This document shows, one piece after another, positions 9,045 through 18,107 of a DNA stretch of 64,000 bases (positions are counted from its first letter, which is position 1; every line of letters begins with the position of its first letter). The translations under genes and the position numbers were made by a program. The notes below the pieces were generated by a model, which was given only the letters and a program-made list of their open reading frames with translations, did no database searches and was not told where the DNA came from. The DNA is from Shimia sp. (GTDB lineage Bacteria > Pseudomonadota > Alphaproteobacteria > Rhodobacterales > Rhodobacteraceae): the NCBI GenBank assembly GCA_024224295.1, contig JAAENN010000295.1, positions 1-64,000 on the forward strand. The letters run 5' to 3'.

Positions 9045-9935
9045 TTATTCCACGTTTTGAACTTGCTCTCTCATCTGGTCGATCACGGCCTTGAGGTCCA
9101 GCCCAATCCGCGTCAAATCTACCGACTGTGCCTTGGAACACAGCGTATTGGCCTCACGGTTGAACTCCTGCATCAGGAAATCAAGCTTGCGCCCCACCGG
9201 GCTGCCTTGCGCCAGAAGCTCCTTTGCTGCCTGCACATGCGCCCGCAGCCGATCGAGTTCTTCCATCACATCGGACTTCACCGCCAACACAGCCAATTCC
9301 TGAGCCAGACGACCTTCGTCCAGACCATCGGAGTTTTCCAGAACCCGCGCCAGATTGATCCGCAAAGTTTCCGCCGCCTCTTCGCGTCGCGCCTCAGCCG
9401 CTTCCGCTGCCTGTTGGGTCAAATCGGACACCTGCTCCAACTGATCAGCTAACACTGCTTCCAGCGCCAGACCTTCGTTCGCCCGCATTTCTTTAAAACT
9501 GCCAATCAGTTCCGGAAGCTGCGCGGTGATCACCGCCAAAAGTGCCTTGCTATCAGTTTCCTCAACAGCTTGCTCCATCACGCCACGCTGGGAGATCAAA
9601 TCACTCGCTTTAGAAGGTGCCAGCGAAATGCCCTTGTCCATGGCCCGCTCTTCCACTGCTTGAAGCGCCGAAAGAACTGCCTCCAACTGCGCTGAGTTTA
9701 CGGCCAGAGCCCCGGACTCATCATCGCGGTTTACCCGTAGCGACAGGTTAACCGACCCGCGCGCCATGCCTTTGGACAGTGCGCCGCGCACCGCAGGCTC
9801 CAACCCGTCTATCCAATCCGGCACGCGCATGCGCAAGTCCAATCCTTTGGCATTCACACTACGCAGGTCCCAGGTCCAGCTGTGCCCCTGCCCTTCCCCC
9901 TTAAGGCTCGCGTATCCGGTCATCGACTCCAGCAC
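9045..9935 (-). CDS. yicC: YicC/YloC family endoribonuclease
   Basis: The family is defined by an N-terminal YicC domain starting with SMTGYA and a C-terminal DUF1732 domain ending in a helix that contains [19 protein letters not shown]; both are present in this 296-residue protein. E. coli YicC has been reported as an endoribonuclease acting on RNA; that activity is assumed here by family. The start is a GTG at 9935 with AGGAG seven bases before it; an internal ATG four codons on is the alternative. It is followed at once by gmk. Confidence 0.92.
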   Translation of the reverse strand: MLESMTGYASLKGEGQGHSWTWDLRSVNAKGLDLRMRVPDWIDGLEPAVRGALSKGMARGSVNLSLRVNRDDESGALAVNSAQLEAVLSALQAVEERAMDKGISLAPSKASDLISQRGVMEQAVEETDSKALLAVITAQLPELIGSFKEMRANEGLALEAVLADQLEQVSDLTQQAAEAAEARREEAAETLRINLARVLENSDGLDEGRLAQELAVLAVKSDVMEELDRLRAHVQAAKELLAQGSPVGRKLDFLMQEFNREANTLCSKAQSVDLTRIGLDLKAVIDQMREQVQNVE

Positions 9936-10174
9936 TGGCGTTCTCCTGCAAATTCAATTGAGCCATAGGTAAATCTATTCACACGCGAAGAGCAACGTTA
10001 ACGCCGCAACCAGTTAACCATTGAAATCATTTTTTATCGCAAACCCGCTAAAATGTGAGATAACTGATTTACAAGTTGTTTACGACTTTGAGCAAATGGC
10101 AACAGAACCCGGCTCAGAGGCGAAGGTAAGAGTACAAAGTTCAGACGTAGAGTTTTTTCCTTGGGGGGAAGAGC

Positions 10175-10873
10175 ATGAGAATTTTTGGTGACGGTAAATC
10201 CAGCGCAGCAAAGGTGCACAGCATCGCTGTGATGCAGGACGTAAAAACTTACTGGGACGGTCTGCGCGACGGGCACCCCGTGCCCTATCGCAGCGACGTG
10301 GATCCACGACAGATTCAAAAAGTGCTTAAGCACGCGTTTATTTTGGAACGCATCGCACCAGGCATGGCGCGTCTTCGGGTTTCCTGTAACACGCTTACCG
10401 ATGTGATGGGCATGGACATGCGCGGTATGCCAATGTCTGCTCTGATCAATGAAGCGTCCCGTGACAGCTTTGGTCAGGCTCTGGAAAAGGTCTTTGCAGC
10501 TCCAGCCATTGGCCGTTTGGAAATGAGCACCACAAGAGGTTTCCGCCGCAACGGTCTCAACGCCGAAATGATGCTTCTGCCGCTGCGCTCTGACAGTGGC
10601 GAAGTGAACCGTATTCTGGGCGCGATCACTGTTGACGGTGACTTGGCTCGCGCGCCGCAACGCTTTGACCTGGAAGGCAGCTTCCTGCGCCGGATCGACA
10701 TGCCTAGCACCAGTTCCGTTTCTGAACCCGTGTCGGCGCCGCAGCTCCAGAAGGTCGAAATCACCACACCGGTCGACATGCAGCCGGGGCAAGCAAAAGC
10801 CAAAACTCCGGCCGCGACGCGCCTTATTCCTACTCAACACGCTCACCTTCGGGTGGTTGTGTCAGACGACTAG
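10175..10873 (+). CDS. PAS domain-containing protein (PAS_5 type)
   Basis: A 232-residue cytoplasmic protein with an alphaproteobacterial PAS_5-like domain (about 20-165), typified by the DVKTYWDGLRDG and YRSDVDPRQI region near the N terminus. There is no kinase, cyclase or DNA-binding domain, and the C-terminal 65 residues are low in structure. Such proteins are common in Rhodobacterales, but their partners are unknown. It is a single-gene unit: GGGGGAAGAGC precedes the ATG and a strong terminator follows. The 239 bp upstream hold no gene. Confidence 0.8.
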   Translation: MRIFGDGKSSAAKVHSIAVMQDVKTYWDGLRDGHPVPYRSDVDPRQIQKVLKHAFILERIAPGMARLRVSCNTLTDVMGMDMRGMPMSALINEASRDSFGQALEKVFAAPAIGRLEMSTTRGFRRNGLNAEMMLLPLRSDSGEVNRILGAITVDGDLARAPQRFDLEGSFLRRIDMPSTSSVSEPVSAPQLQKVEITTPVDMQPGQAKAKTPAATRLIPTQHAHLRVVVSDD

Positions 10874-10894
10874 AAGAATTCTAGTTTCATAGAG

Positions 10895-10932
10895 AAGGCG
10901 GGGTCTATTGGTCATGGCACCCCGCCTTTTTT
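10895..10932 (+). terminator. Rho-independent terminator after the PAS gene
   Basis: A 10-bp perfect stem (AAGGCGGGGT / ACCCCGCCTT) with a 14-nt loop is followed by a T-run at 10927-10932, 22 bp after the stop codon. Confidence 0.9.
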
Positions 10933-10952
10933 GTACTTGCAGATCAGCAAAG

Positions 10953-10983
10953 AAAAGCCGCAGCACACACGTCTGCGGCTTTT
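10953..10983 (-). terminator. Terminator after the alanyl-tRNA editing gene
   Basis: An 11-bp perfect stem (AAAAGCCGCAG / CTGCGGCTTTT, 9-nt loop) lies 30 bp beyond the stop codon of the minus-strand gene. The A/T ends let it act in both directions, but the position fits the minus-strand operon. Confidence 0.85.
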
Positions 10984-11012
10984 AAATTCAATCAATGTCA
11001 GGCGAATCTAAC

Positions 11013-11732
11013 TCAGGCATCTAGGTGCAGATACACCCGCCGGTTCTGTTTACCCTTCTTCTCGATCTTACCAATCCACACTCGACCGATCTCTCCCGTG
11101 CTGACCACATGCGTGCCACCACAGGGTTGTAAGTCCACCTGGTCTGTATCGGTGCCAATCCGGACCAAGCGAACCTTCCCAGCTCCTTTTGGAGGGGCCA
11201 CGGACATAGTTTTCACCAGCCCCGGATTAGCTTCCAATTTCGCTTCGGTTATCCAGTCTTCAGTCACGACCAGATTCCGATCAATCAAGGCGTTCAGCGC
11301 GTCACTTAACGCCTGCTTGTCCTCTGGCGCCTCCGGCATATCAAAATCCAATCGCCCCTTTTCAGCACCAATGGACCCGCCTGTAACCGGCAAGGGAACC
11401 ACCACAGACAGCAAATGCAACGCGGTATGGACCCGCATATGCCGATGGCGCCGCCCCCAATCGAGTATTTGTTTCACATCAGTGCCAATCGGCGGCAGCT
11501 CTTCCGGTGCAGAGGGAACGAGCGCAATTTCACCGTCCAGTGTCTTCACAGTGGTGGCAATTTCAGTGGTATGTCCATCCCACTCGAGCGCACCGCTATC
11601 TCCCGGCTGTCCACCGCTGGTGGCATAGAACAAGGGCGCATCCAACAAAATTCCGCCTTCCGGCGTGTGTCCAATCACAACGCCGATCGCTTCTTTTTGA
11701 TAGGCGTCTTCCAAAAACAACAATTTGCTCAT
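11013..11732 (-). CDS. Alanyl-tRNA editing protein (AlaX-like)
   Basis: A free-standing homologue of the editing domain of alanyl-tRNA synthetase, expected to hydrolyse Ser- or Gly-tRNA(Ala). The zinc ligands are seen as HTALH (about residue 100) and CGGTH (about 203), with the N-terminal ATSGGQPGD motif. At 239 residues it is the AlaXp type with a short N-terminal domain. Its ATG overlaps the stop of the MscS gene (ATGA), making it the last gene of cysK-mscS-alaX. A terminator follows. Confidence 0.9.
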   Translation of the reverse strand: MSKLLFLEDAYQKEAIGVVIGHTPEGGILLDAPLFYATSGGQPGDSGALEWDGHTTEIATTVKTLDGEIALVPSAPEELPPIGTDVKQILDWGRRHRHMRVHTALHLLSVVVPLPVTGGSIGAEKGRLDFDMPEAPEDKQALSDALNALIDRNLVVTEDWITEAKLEANPGLVKTMSVAPPKGAGKVRLVRIGTDTDQVDLQPCGGTHVVSTGEIGRVWIGKIEKKGKQNRRVYLHLDA

Positions 11733-14164
11733 CGGCCGTCTCCGTCCCCATCTCCGTCAGCGCTATCCATATCATTCGAGTCCGGCGGTGTGGGTGTTAT
11801 GCTCGCAGGAGTTGCGCTTGACGACACAGGCGTTGCAGGCGTATTTGCGGCCGGTGCCTCCCCCCGCAGAGATTCTGGATTGCGTAGCCACAAATCGCGC
11901 TGTGCAAAGGGAATTTCGATCCCTTCTTCAACAAACCTTCGCGCGATCTCATGGTTCAGATCGCTCTTCACCGTCAGCATCCAGTTCACGTCACGCAAAA
12001 TCGCCCGGACCTCAAAGTCCAGCGAGTCCGCTCCAAACCCCTGAAAAACCACAGCCGGTGCCGGATTGGCCAGCACCATCGGATGCGCCTCCGCAATCTC
12101 GCGCAAGATGCCCTCAACCCAGCGTGTATCTGTGCCGTAAGCCACACCTACAGGAACAATGACCCGCCCCACCGTGTTGCCACGGGTGTAGTTTGTCACT
12201 GTACCGGAAATCAGATCACTGTTTGGGATCACCACGTCCGTTCGATCAAAGGTTTCAATCCTGGTCGATCGCACTGAAATATCGCGCACATAGCCCATCT
12301 GGCCGTTTACATCGATCCAATCACCTTCACTCACCGGGCGCTCAATCAACAGGATGATGCCACTAACAAAGTTGGACACAATGTTTTGCAGACCAAAACC
12401 GATACCTACCGACAAGGCACCAGCAAAGAGGGCGATATTGCCAAGGTTGATGCCCGCCACCGTCAGCGCAATGAGGGCCGCAAGGAAAATCCCCACATAC
12501 CCGGCACCGGAGACCACGGCCGTCTGCCCCCCTGCATCCAGCTGGGTCTTCGGCAAAATGTTGTCGCGCAGAAAACTCTGCGACAGCCGCGTGACCGCAT
12601 GACCAAAGGCATACACAACTATCAACAGAAGGATGTTTTCCGGTGACAGGATCAGATCACCAAACTGAAGCCCGTCCGATATATTGCGCCAAATTTGCTG
12701 CAAGTCGGACACCTGTGCGCCCCAGCACATAAGGAACACAGGAAGCGACAAGATCACAATGCCAATGCCGGCCAATACAGCGGCAAGTGGACTTTCGTCA
12801 TCATCGCGGCCATTCATTGCTGAGAATATCTTTTGAATGACTCTCTGCGCAACCAGCAGGAAAGCCACCAAAAACACGGTGCGCGTACTGGAAAACACCA
12901 AATAGCTTGCACCTCGAGTCAGCCCAATGGTGGCCAAAACGCCCCCAATCAGAGACACCAAAACCGTATAACGCCCCAACAATGAGATCAGTTGTCCGAT
13001 TGCCGTTAGCGGCCCATCATCTTCGGCTCTCATCGACCCCGCATGGCGGGACACCAAGCGCCCCAAAAGACCGAGGAAATACGCAGCAACAACCGTCGTA
13101 AGGAAAAATAAAACTGACTCAGTGCCGCGCGTCCAACTCTCATAGCGTGCCAGTTCAACAAACAAGGAACTGAACGCCAACGTGGCGCCCAGTACCGTGC
13201 TGGCGCGTCGCCCCTTGCGTTTTTCTGCCTCAGACAGGCTGACAAGCAGTAGGGGTCTCTCGTTGCGGGAAAACACCCGCTCTCCTAACCAACGCGCTGT
13301 CAGTAATTCAAATGTCATGAGTGGCAAAATGGACAACACCACATCGCCTCGCAGGCCCGGCAAATCCGTCGCATAGACCGCTTTGGAAAAGGCAAACACA
13401 CCCAACATCGGCAACACGACTTGCCCATAAGACAGGCAAAAAACTGCAATCCAGCGCCCAGCCGACAGGTGCAGTCGATCCCGGACCATGCCTTGCAGCG
13501 CCTTGTCCGTCCACCGCATCCCCCGCGTCATGAGAACTACGGCAATCGCGAGGTAAAACAACATCTGCGGCAGCGACTTACGCAGTTCATTGCGTTGCTT
13601 TTCATGCACCCAACCGGTCTGAAATTCCAACGCAATAAGGCGGACAGACTCTTTCAATTGACGAATCGCGGGCCACCAGAGGTCCGGGTTCAGGGGGAAA
13701 GGCCCCGGCTCAAGCAGGATTTGTGTCTGCCGTTCACGAAGCAAAACATCAATTGACCGGATCAGTTCCTCAGCTTCGGTCAGAGCCAACTCGGCCTTAC
13801 GAACTGGCGCGCGGGCTTCCGACAATGTCAGTTCAAGCTGTCGCCGTTCTTCAGCAACGTCCTCTACCTCGCCTCCCTCTGGCACCGGGCCCAGCCGATC
13901 CAGTTGCGCCTCGAGCGTGGTCACAGAAATCCGAGACCTTGAGCTTTCCGACGTGAAATCTTCGCTCCATAGAGACAGCTGATCGCGCAAGGTATCCATC
14001 GCCGCTTCCGACGCGCGATCATTATCAATGGCTTCGGCAGCACGGTCCACAACCCGCCGCCATTCTCCATAGTCAGGCGGCAACGTGCCCTGCGCCCAAA
14101 CTGCCGTCACCCAGACGATCAGCACCGTGACCGCAACACTCAGATACCTCATCAGTGGGCGCAT
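11729..14164 (-). CDS. Mechanosensitive channel, MscS family with DUF3772 domain
   Basis: A large 811-residue MscS-type channel. It begins with a signal-like hydrophobic segment (1-25) and a periplasmic helical DUF3772-type region (to about 180). Roughly ten membrane helices follow, then the MscS pore and beta domain (about 540-690, with GIGFGLQNIVSNFVSG, and RPVSEGDWIDV). The C-terminal tail is rich in Pro, Ser and Ala and ends in Asp-Gly repeats. Such channels release solutes on hypo-osmotic shock. It starts 14 bp after cysK. Confidence 0.9.
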   Translation of the reverse strand: MRPLMRYLSVAVTVLIVWVTAVWAQGTLPPDYGEWRRVVDRAAEAIDNDRASEAAMDTLRDQLSLWSEDFTSESSRSRISVTTLEAQLDRLGPVPEGGEVEDVAEERRQLELTLSEARAPVRKAELALTEAEELIRSIDVLLRERQTQILLEPGPFPLNPDLWWPAIRQLKESVRLIALEFQTGWVHEKQRNELRKSLPQMLFYLAIAVVLMTRGMRWTDKALQGMVRDRLHLSAGRWIAVFCLSYGQVVLPMLGVFAFSKAVYATDLPGLRGDVVLSILPLMTFELLTARWLGERVFSRNERPLLLVSLSEAEKRKGRRASTVLGATLAFSSLFVELARYESWTRGTESVLFFLTTVVAAYFLGLLGRLVSRHAGSMRAEDDGPLTAIGQLISLLGRYTVLVSLIGGVLATIGLTRGASYLVFSSTRTVFLVAFLLVAQRVIQKIFSAMNGRDDDESPLAAVLAGIGIVILSLPVFLMCWGAQVSDLQQIWRNISDGLQFGDLILSPENILLLIVVYAFGHAVTRLSQSFLRDNILPKTQLDAGGQTAVVSGAGYVGIFLAALIALTVAGINLGNIALFAGALSVGIGFGLQNIVSNFVSGIILLIERPVSEGDWIDVNGQMGYVRDISVRSTRIETFDRTDVVIPNSDLISGTVTNYTRGNTVGRVIVPVGVAYGTDTRWVEGILREIAEAHPMVLANPAPAVVFQGFGADSLDFEVRAILRDVNWMLTVKSDLNHEIARRFVEEGIEIPFAQRDLWLRNPESLRGEAPAANTPATPVSSSATPASITPTPPDSNDMDSADGDGDGDGR

Positions 14165-14178
14165 ATTACGACACCGCC

Positions 14179-15216
14179 TTATACGTTTTCGAACACGCCC
14201 GGAATACTACTTGGGCCCTTGTTGCCCAACCACGCAGGCGTTGGCAGGCCTTTTTCCTTAAGGAACTCCGGATTGAACAGTTTGGACTGATAGCGCGTGC
14301 CATAGTCGCAGAGAATAGTCACAATGGTGTGGCCCGGCCCCATATCCTTGGCCATCCGCACCGCACCAGCAATGTTCACACCAGACGAACCGCCCAGGCA
14401 CAGGCCTTCGTTTTCCAACAGATCAAATACGTACGGCAACGCCTCTTCGTCAGAAACCTGGTAGCTCATGTCAGGTTTGAAACCTTCGAGGTTGGCGGTG
14501 ATCCGGCCCTGCCCGATCCCTTCGGTGATCGAGCCGCCTTCAGATTTCAACTCACCGTTGGTGTAGAAGTTATAGAGCGCCGCGCCCATTGGGTCCGCAA
14601 GGCCAATCTTTATGCCTTTTGGCTGCAGGGCTTCAGCCACGCCAGCAAGTGTGCCACCAGAGCCCACCGCACATGTGAAGCCATTTACTTTGCCTTCGGT
14701 CTGTGTCCAGATCTCCGGCCCAGTGGTCTCCACATGACTCTGACGGTTGGCCACATTATCAAACTGATTGGCCCAAATGGCGCCGTTTGGCTCTGTCTTC
14801 GCCAGTTCCGCCGCCAGACGACCAGAGTAGCGCACGTAGTTGTTGGGGTTTTTGTAAGGCGCCGCGGGCACCTGCACCAACTCTGCACCAGCAAGGCGCA
14901 GCATGTCTTTCTTTTCCTGGGATTGCGTCTCAGGGATCACAATCACAGTTTTGAACCCCATGGATGCGCCCACCAAGGCCAGTCCAATCCCAGTGTTGCC
15001 AGCGGTCCCTTCCACAATGGTTCCACCCGGCTTCAAATCACCACGCGCGATCGCATCCTTGATGATGTATAGCGCGGCACGGTCTTTTACCGACTGGCCG
15101 GGGTTCATAAACTCCGCCTTGCCATAAATCTCACACCCGGTCTCATCACTGACTTTGTTCAGGCGGATCAAAGGGGTGTTGCCAATCGCTTGGGCCAGAT
15201 CACGGGCGATATGCAT
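14179..15216 (-). CDS. cysK: Cysteine synthase A (O-acetylserine sulfhydrylase)
   Basis: A PLP enzyme making cysteine from O-acetylserine and sulfide. The PLP lysine is in NPGQSVKDRAA (about residue 44), the phosphate loop is EGTAGNTGIGLA, and GGSSGVN and PCG-like loops are present. At 345 residues it is longer than the classical CysK of about 310-325, mainly through inserts and a C-terminal extension, a form common in alphaproteobacteria. Cystathionine beta-synthase-type activity cannot be excluded from sequence alone. First gene of the cysK-mscS-alaX unit. Confidence 0.9.
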   Translation of the reverse strand: MHIARDLAQAIGNTPLIRLNKVSDETGCEIYGKAEFMNPGQSVKDRAALYIIKDAIARGDLKPGGTIVEGTAGNTGIGLALVGASMGFKTVIVIPETQSQEKKDMLRLAGAELVQVPAAPYKNPNNYVRYSGRLAAELAKTEPNGAIWANQFDNVANRQSHVETTGPEIWTQTEGKVNGFTCAVGSGGTLAGVAEALQPKGIKIGLADPMGAALYNFYTNGELKSEGGSITEGIGQGRITANLEGFKPDMSYQVSDEEALPYVFDLLENEGLCLGGSSGVNIAGAVRMAKDMGPGHTIVTILCDYGTRYQSKLFNPEFLKEKGLPTPAWLGNKGPSSIPGVFENV

Positions 15217-15273
15217 GTTGCGCGGTCCTTTATAGATGTCTGGAATCCTGTGTAGGCAAGGCGCGCGGCAAAC

Positions 15274-16398
15274 TCAAGCGGTCCCGCGCAGCCTGTCGCG
15301 ATGACGCGCCAACCAGAGCGCAGCCAACACCAGCGGCGCATTTACCACTTGCATCCGATCCACCATCTGCATCAGCTCATCAAAGCTGTAGACGTAAGAC
15401 CGTATATCCTCGGCTTCCTGCTCCAGCCCCGATACGCCAACCACACCATCAGGAAGATCCGCCAAACCCAAGTAAATGTTGTAAAATTCGGTACTACAGC
15501 CGGGCGACGCATAGCAATTTGCCACCTCATGTAGCGCGGTCAGCTCCAACCCGGCCTCCTCTTGCGCTTCACGTCGGGCACAGGTCTCAGGGCTTTCATC
15601 AGCATCCAGTCGGCCCGCAATTGGCTCCAACTGCCACGGCAAGTTGTCTCCCCGCGCAAACGGCCCTGGTCGGAATTGTTCAATCAACAAAACGCGATCC
15701 AGCACCGGATCATAAGGCAGCACAATCACCGCATCTGTGGCCACAAACACGGCGCGTTTCACCATGTCGCTCCGCGCGCCATCGTAACGACGAAACGTCA
15801 AATCAAACTCATCCAGTGTAAAAAATTCGGCATAGGGCCGCACCAGCGTTACGTCGCTTACGTCTTCAGCTGTCATACCGCTTGGACTTAGTGCGTCGTT
15901 GCGCCGCTTGGCCTGCAGTTTTGCGGTCGCCCGTGCCTTGATCATGGGCAGCATACGGTCCACGTCCTTACGGGATCTGACGCCAAAATAGCTCATTTCT
16001 TCAACGGCACGCAGCACAGTTACATCCCCGAACCGCTGCGCCCAATTCTCAAGCGACCAAGCCCCATCTGAAACCCAACTTTCGTTGTCACTTTCGAATA
16101 CTCTGGCCGGACATTCGTTCTCCTCAACGATGATCACCGCATCCGTCAGGTCATAGTCATAACTGCCCTCATAAAATCGCAGACGCTCAACCTCGGTGTC
16201 GGTCAGGTCGCCGATAAACAACCCAATCGCGTGCCCACCAGAGGGCTTCAAAATCGGAAAGTCCTGATCCTTTACAGCAAAGACGGCATGGTCTGGCAGC
16301 AAACCTTTACAGATGTCCAGTTTCGCTGCATCTCTGCCAATAACGGTAGCGAGCAGAGGCACGTGTCGCAACGTGCCGTAAACAAACACATTATTCAT
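15274..16398 (-). CDS. Fusion of gamma-glutamylcyclotransferase-like and NUDIX hydrolase domains
   Basis: Two domains lie in one 374-residue chain. The N-terminal part (about 1-120) has the GGCT-fold opening FVYGTLR and a conserved acidic residue in RLRFYEGS. The C-terminal part (about 165-365) is an ADP-ribose pyrophosphatase-type NUDIX domain with a complete NUDIX box (G-x5-E-x7-REAQEEAGL). The NUDIX half resembles nucleoside-diphosphate-sugar hydrolases. I know similar fusions from Rhodobacterales, but the joint role is unknown. The start lies three bases after the trgA-like stop, so the genes are likely cotranscribed. Confidence 0.87.
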   Translation of the reverse strand: MNNVFVYGTLRHVPLLATVIGRDAAKLDICKGLLPDHAVFAVKDQDFPILKPSGGHAIGLFIGDLTDTEVERLRFYEGSYDYDLTDAVIIVEENECPARVFESDNESWVSDGAWSLENWAQRFGDVTVLRAVEEMSYFGVRSRKDVDRMLPMIKARATAKLQAKRRNDALSPSGMTAEDVSDVTLVRPYAEFFTLDEFDLTFRRYDGARSDMVKRAVFVATDAVIVLPYDPVLDRVLLIEQFRPGPFARGDNLPWQLEPIAGRLDADESPETCARREAQEEAGLELTALHEVANCYASPGCSTEFYNIYLGLADLPDGVVGVSGLEQEAEDIRSYVYSFDELMQMVDRMQVVNAPLVLAALWLARHRDRLRGTA

Positions 16399-16401
16399 AA
16401 A

Positions 16402-16836
16402 TTATCCCCAGCGCCGCGCCGCAAAATTGGTTGCAAAGCCGCTAACTACGACGCCGACAACCAGCGTGATCAAAATATTGGGGTGAGCCAGATACAGCGC
16501 ATATTCCAACGCAATGGTCACGACCCGTTCCATCGCCTCAACTGGTTCGTCTAGTCGACGGCTGAGAGCCAAATCGAGCATCTCGATCATACCAAAAACC
16601 AGAAGCCCCCAAAACACCAACGACGCAACCCCAACGATACCAAGCTCAATCGAACCACTTTGTCCTGCTCGCCGTCCCATTACACGCCAGCCAACGATCA
16701 CACCAACCAAGGCGCTGATCAGAGTCAAATGGCCCGGATTCGATCCTTCAGGCATTTGCGGTTTTACAAACTCCGCCACCAATCCCCCGATAAACGCGAG
16801 ACAGATGGCGGCAATCAATTTATTGGATGAGGTCAT
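16402..16836 (-). CDS. TrgA family membrane protein
   Basis: A 144-residue inner-membrane protein with about four hydrophobic helices. It resembles TrgA, a Rhodobacter protein first linked to tellurite resistance; its biochemical role is unknown. I start it at 16836, where the ATG overlaps the stop of the upstream methyltransferase gene (ATGA). The longer open frame upstream is antisense-like in composition and lies inside that gene. It precedes the GGCT-NUDIX gene with 3 bp between. Confidence 0.75.
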   Translation of the reverse strand: MTSSNKLIAAICLAFIGGLVAEFVKPQMPEGSNPGHLTLISALVGVIVGWRVMGRRAGQSGSIELGIVGVASLVFWGLLVFGMIEMLDLALSRRLDEPVEAMERVVTIALEYALYLAHPNILITLVVGVVVSGFATNFAARRWG

Positions 16837-18044
16837 ATACCGGGCTTTGCGATCGTGATTTGAGTCACGTCGCAGCTTCCACTGCGAAACGCCGCAGCAC
16901 AAGAGGTCAGATAGAAATTCCACATGCGGCGGAACCGATCATCAAAACCCATGTTCTGAATGCGATCCCAATGGTCATTAAATGTCTCATGCCAACGTCG
17001 CAGCGTCTGGCTGTAGCTTTCGCCAAACTCAATGGAGCCAGCCACAGTAAGACCCGCCTTCTTGACCTCTTCTTGCAGAGCGGTTGGACTAGGAAGCATC
17101 CCACCTGGGAAGATGTATTTCTGAATGAAGTCAACACCTTTTCGGTATTGTTCAAACCTCTGCTCCGTCAAAGTGATTATCTGCAAAGTCGCCTTCGCCC
17201 CCGGCTTCAATCGGTCACGCACGGTTTCAAAATAGACCGGCCAGTATTTCTCACCAACGGCCTCAAACATTTCGATACTGGCAATCCCGTCATAGGTCGC
17301 GGTCTCGTCGCGGTAATCTTGAAGTTTAAACTCCACCATGTGAGAAAGGCCTGCTTTCTCAATACGTTCCTCAGCAAACTTTAACTGCTCTTCAGAGATT
17401 GTCAGACCAGTTACCTTAAGCCCTCGCTCCTTGGCTGCATATTCCGCAAATCCACCCCAGCCACAGCCAATCTCCAGAATGTGGTCTCCCGGCTTCACAC
17501 CCATTTGATCCACCATGCTAGCGTATTTGGCGGTTTGGGCATCCTCCATGCTTTCCTGTCCGGTCTTAAAGATGGCCGAAGAATAAGTCATCGTTTCATC
17601 CAGCCACAAACCATAGAACTCATTACCCAAGTCGTAATGATAGCTGATGTTTTTCTTCGCCTGAGCCCTAGTGTTGGTGTTCATCCAGTGGCGCAATCGT
17701 TCAAAAGCGCGCACAAAATACATGCCGGGAAACCCATCTCGAAGTGTATCATTATCGTTACGCAGGAAATCACAGAATGCCTGCAGATCGGGACTGCTCC
17801 ACCAACCTTCCAAATAGGCCTCACAAAACCCCAACTCGCCCTCACGCATTAGACGCGCAAACGTGTCTCCATTGTGCACATGCATTTCACAGACCAAGCC
17901 CGGTGTTGGCCCTTCCGCCCGAAACTTGCGCCCATCCTCCATTACAAAATCAATCCGCCCGTGGTTGATGTTCTTTGCGGTGTCAAACACGGCCGCGAAA
18001 TAGCGCGGTAAGTTTTCTTCGCCTTTGGTCGATGTCAGGTACAT
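16833..18044 (-). CDS. Cyclopropane-fatty-acyl-phospholipid synthase family methyltransferase
   Basis: An SAM-dependent enzyme expected to methylate or cyclopropanate unsaturated acyl chains of membrane phospholipids. The SAM motif is ILEIGCGWGGFAEYAA (about 190), after the family motif YHYDLGNEFYGLWLD, and EMFEAVGEKYWPVYF carries the conserved catalytic region. I prefer the ATG at 18044 (403 residues) since GAAGAGGGGGC precedes it; an ATG nine codons earlier at 18071 is possible. Substrate is not certain: related enzymes make furan or branched fatty acids in roseobacters. Confidence 0.88.
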   Translation of the reverse strand: MYLTSTKGEENLPRYFAAVFDTAKNINHGRIDFVMEDGRKFRAEGPTPGLVCEMHVHNGDTFARLMREGELGFCEAYLEGWWSSPDLQAFCDFLRNDNDTLRDGFPGMYFVRAFERLRHWMNTNTRAQAKKNISYHYDLGNEFYGLWLDETMTYSSAIFKTGQESMEDAQTAKYASMVDQMGVKPGDHILEIGCGWGGFAEYAAKERGLKVTGLTISEEQLKFAEERIEKAGLSHMVEFKLQDYRDETATYDGIASIEMFEAVGEKYWPVYFETVRDRLKPGAKATLQIITLTEQRFEQYRKGVDFIQKYIFPGGMLPSPTALQEEVKKAGLTVAGSIEFGESYSQTLRRWHETFNDHWDRIQNMGFDDRFRRMWNFYLTSCAAAFRSGSCDVTQITIAKPGI

Positions 18045-18107
18045 ATCTGCCCCCTCTTCCCTCTGTGCCATAAATTTTAAGCGCGACCAGCGCCTTACGG
18101 CAAGTTT

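Noticed and set aside
10034-10846. 270-codon open frame antisense to the PAS gene
   Set aside because: The plus-strand gene has a ribosome site, a PAS domain and a terminator; the antisense frame has none of these.
14155-15072. 305-codon open frame antisense to cysK
   Set aside because: It is opposite a well-supported PLP enzyme and has shadow-type composition.
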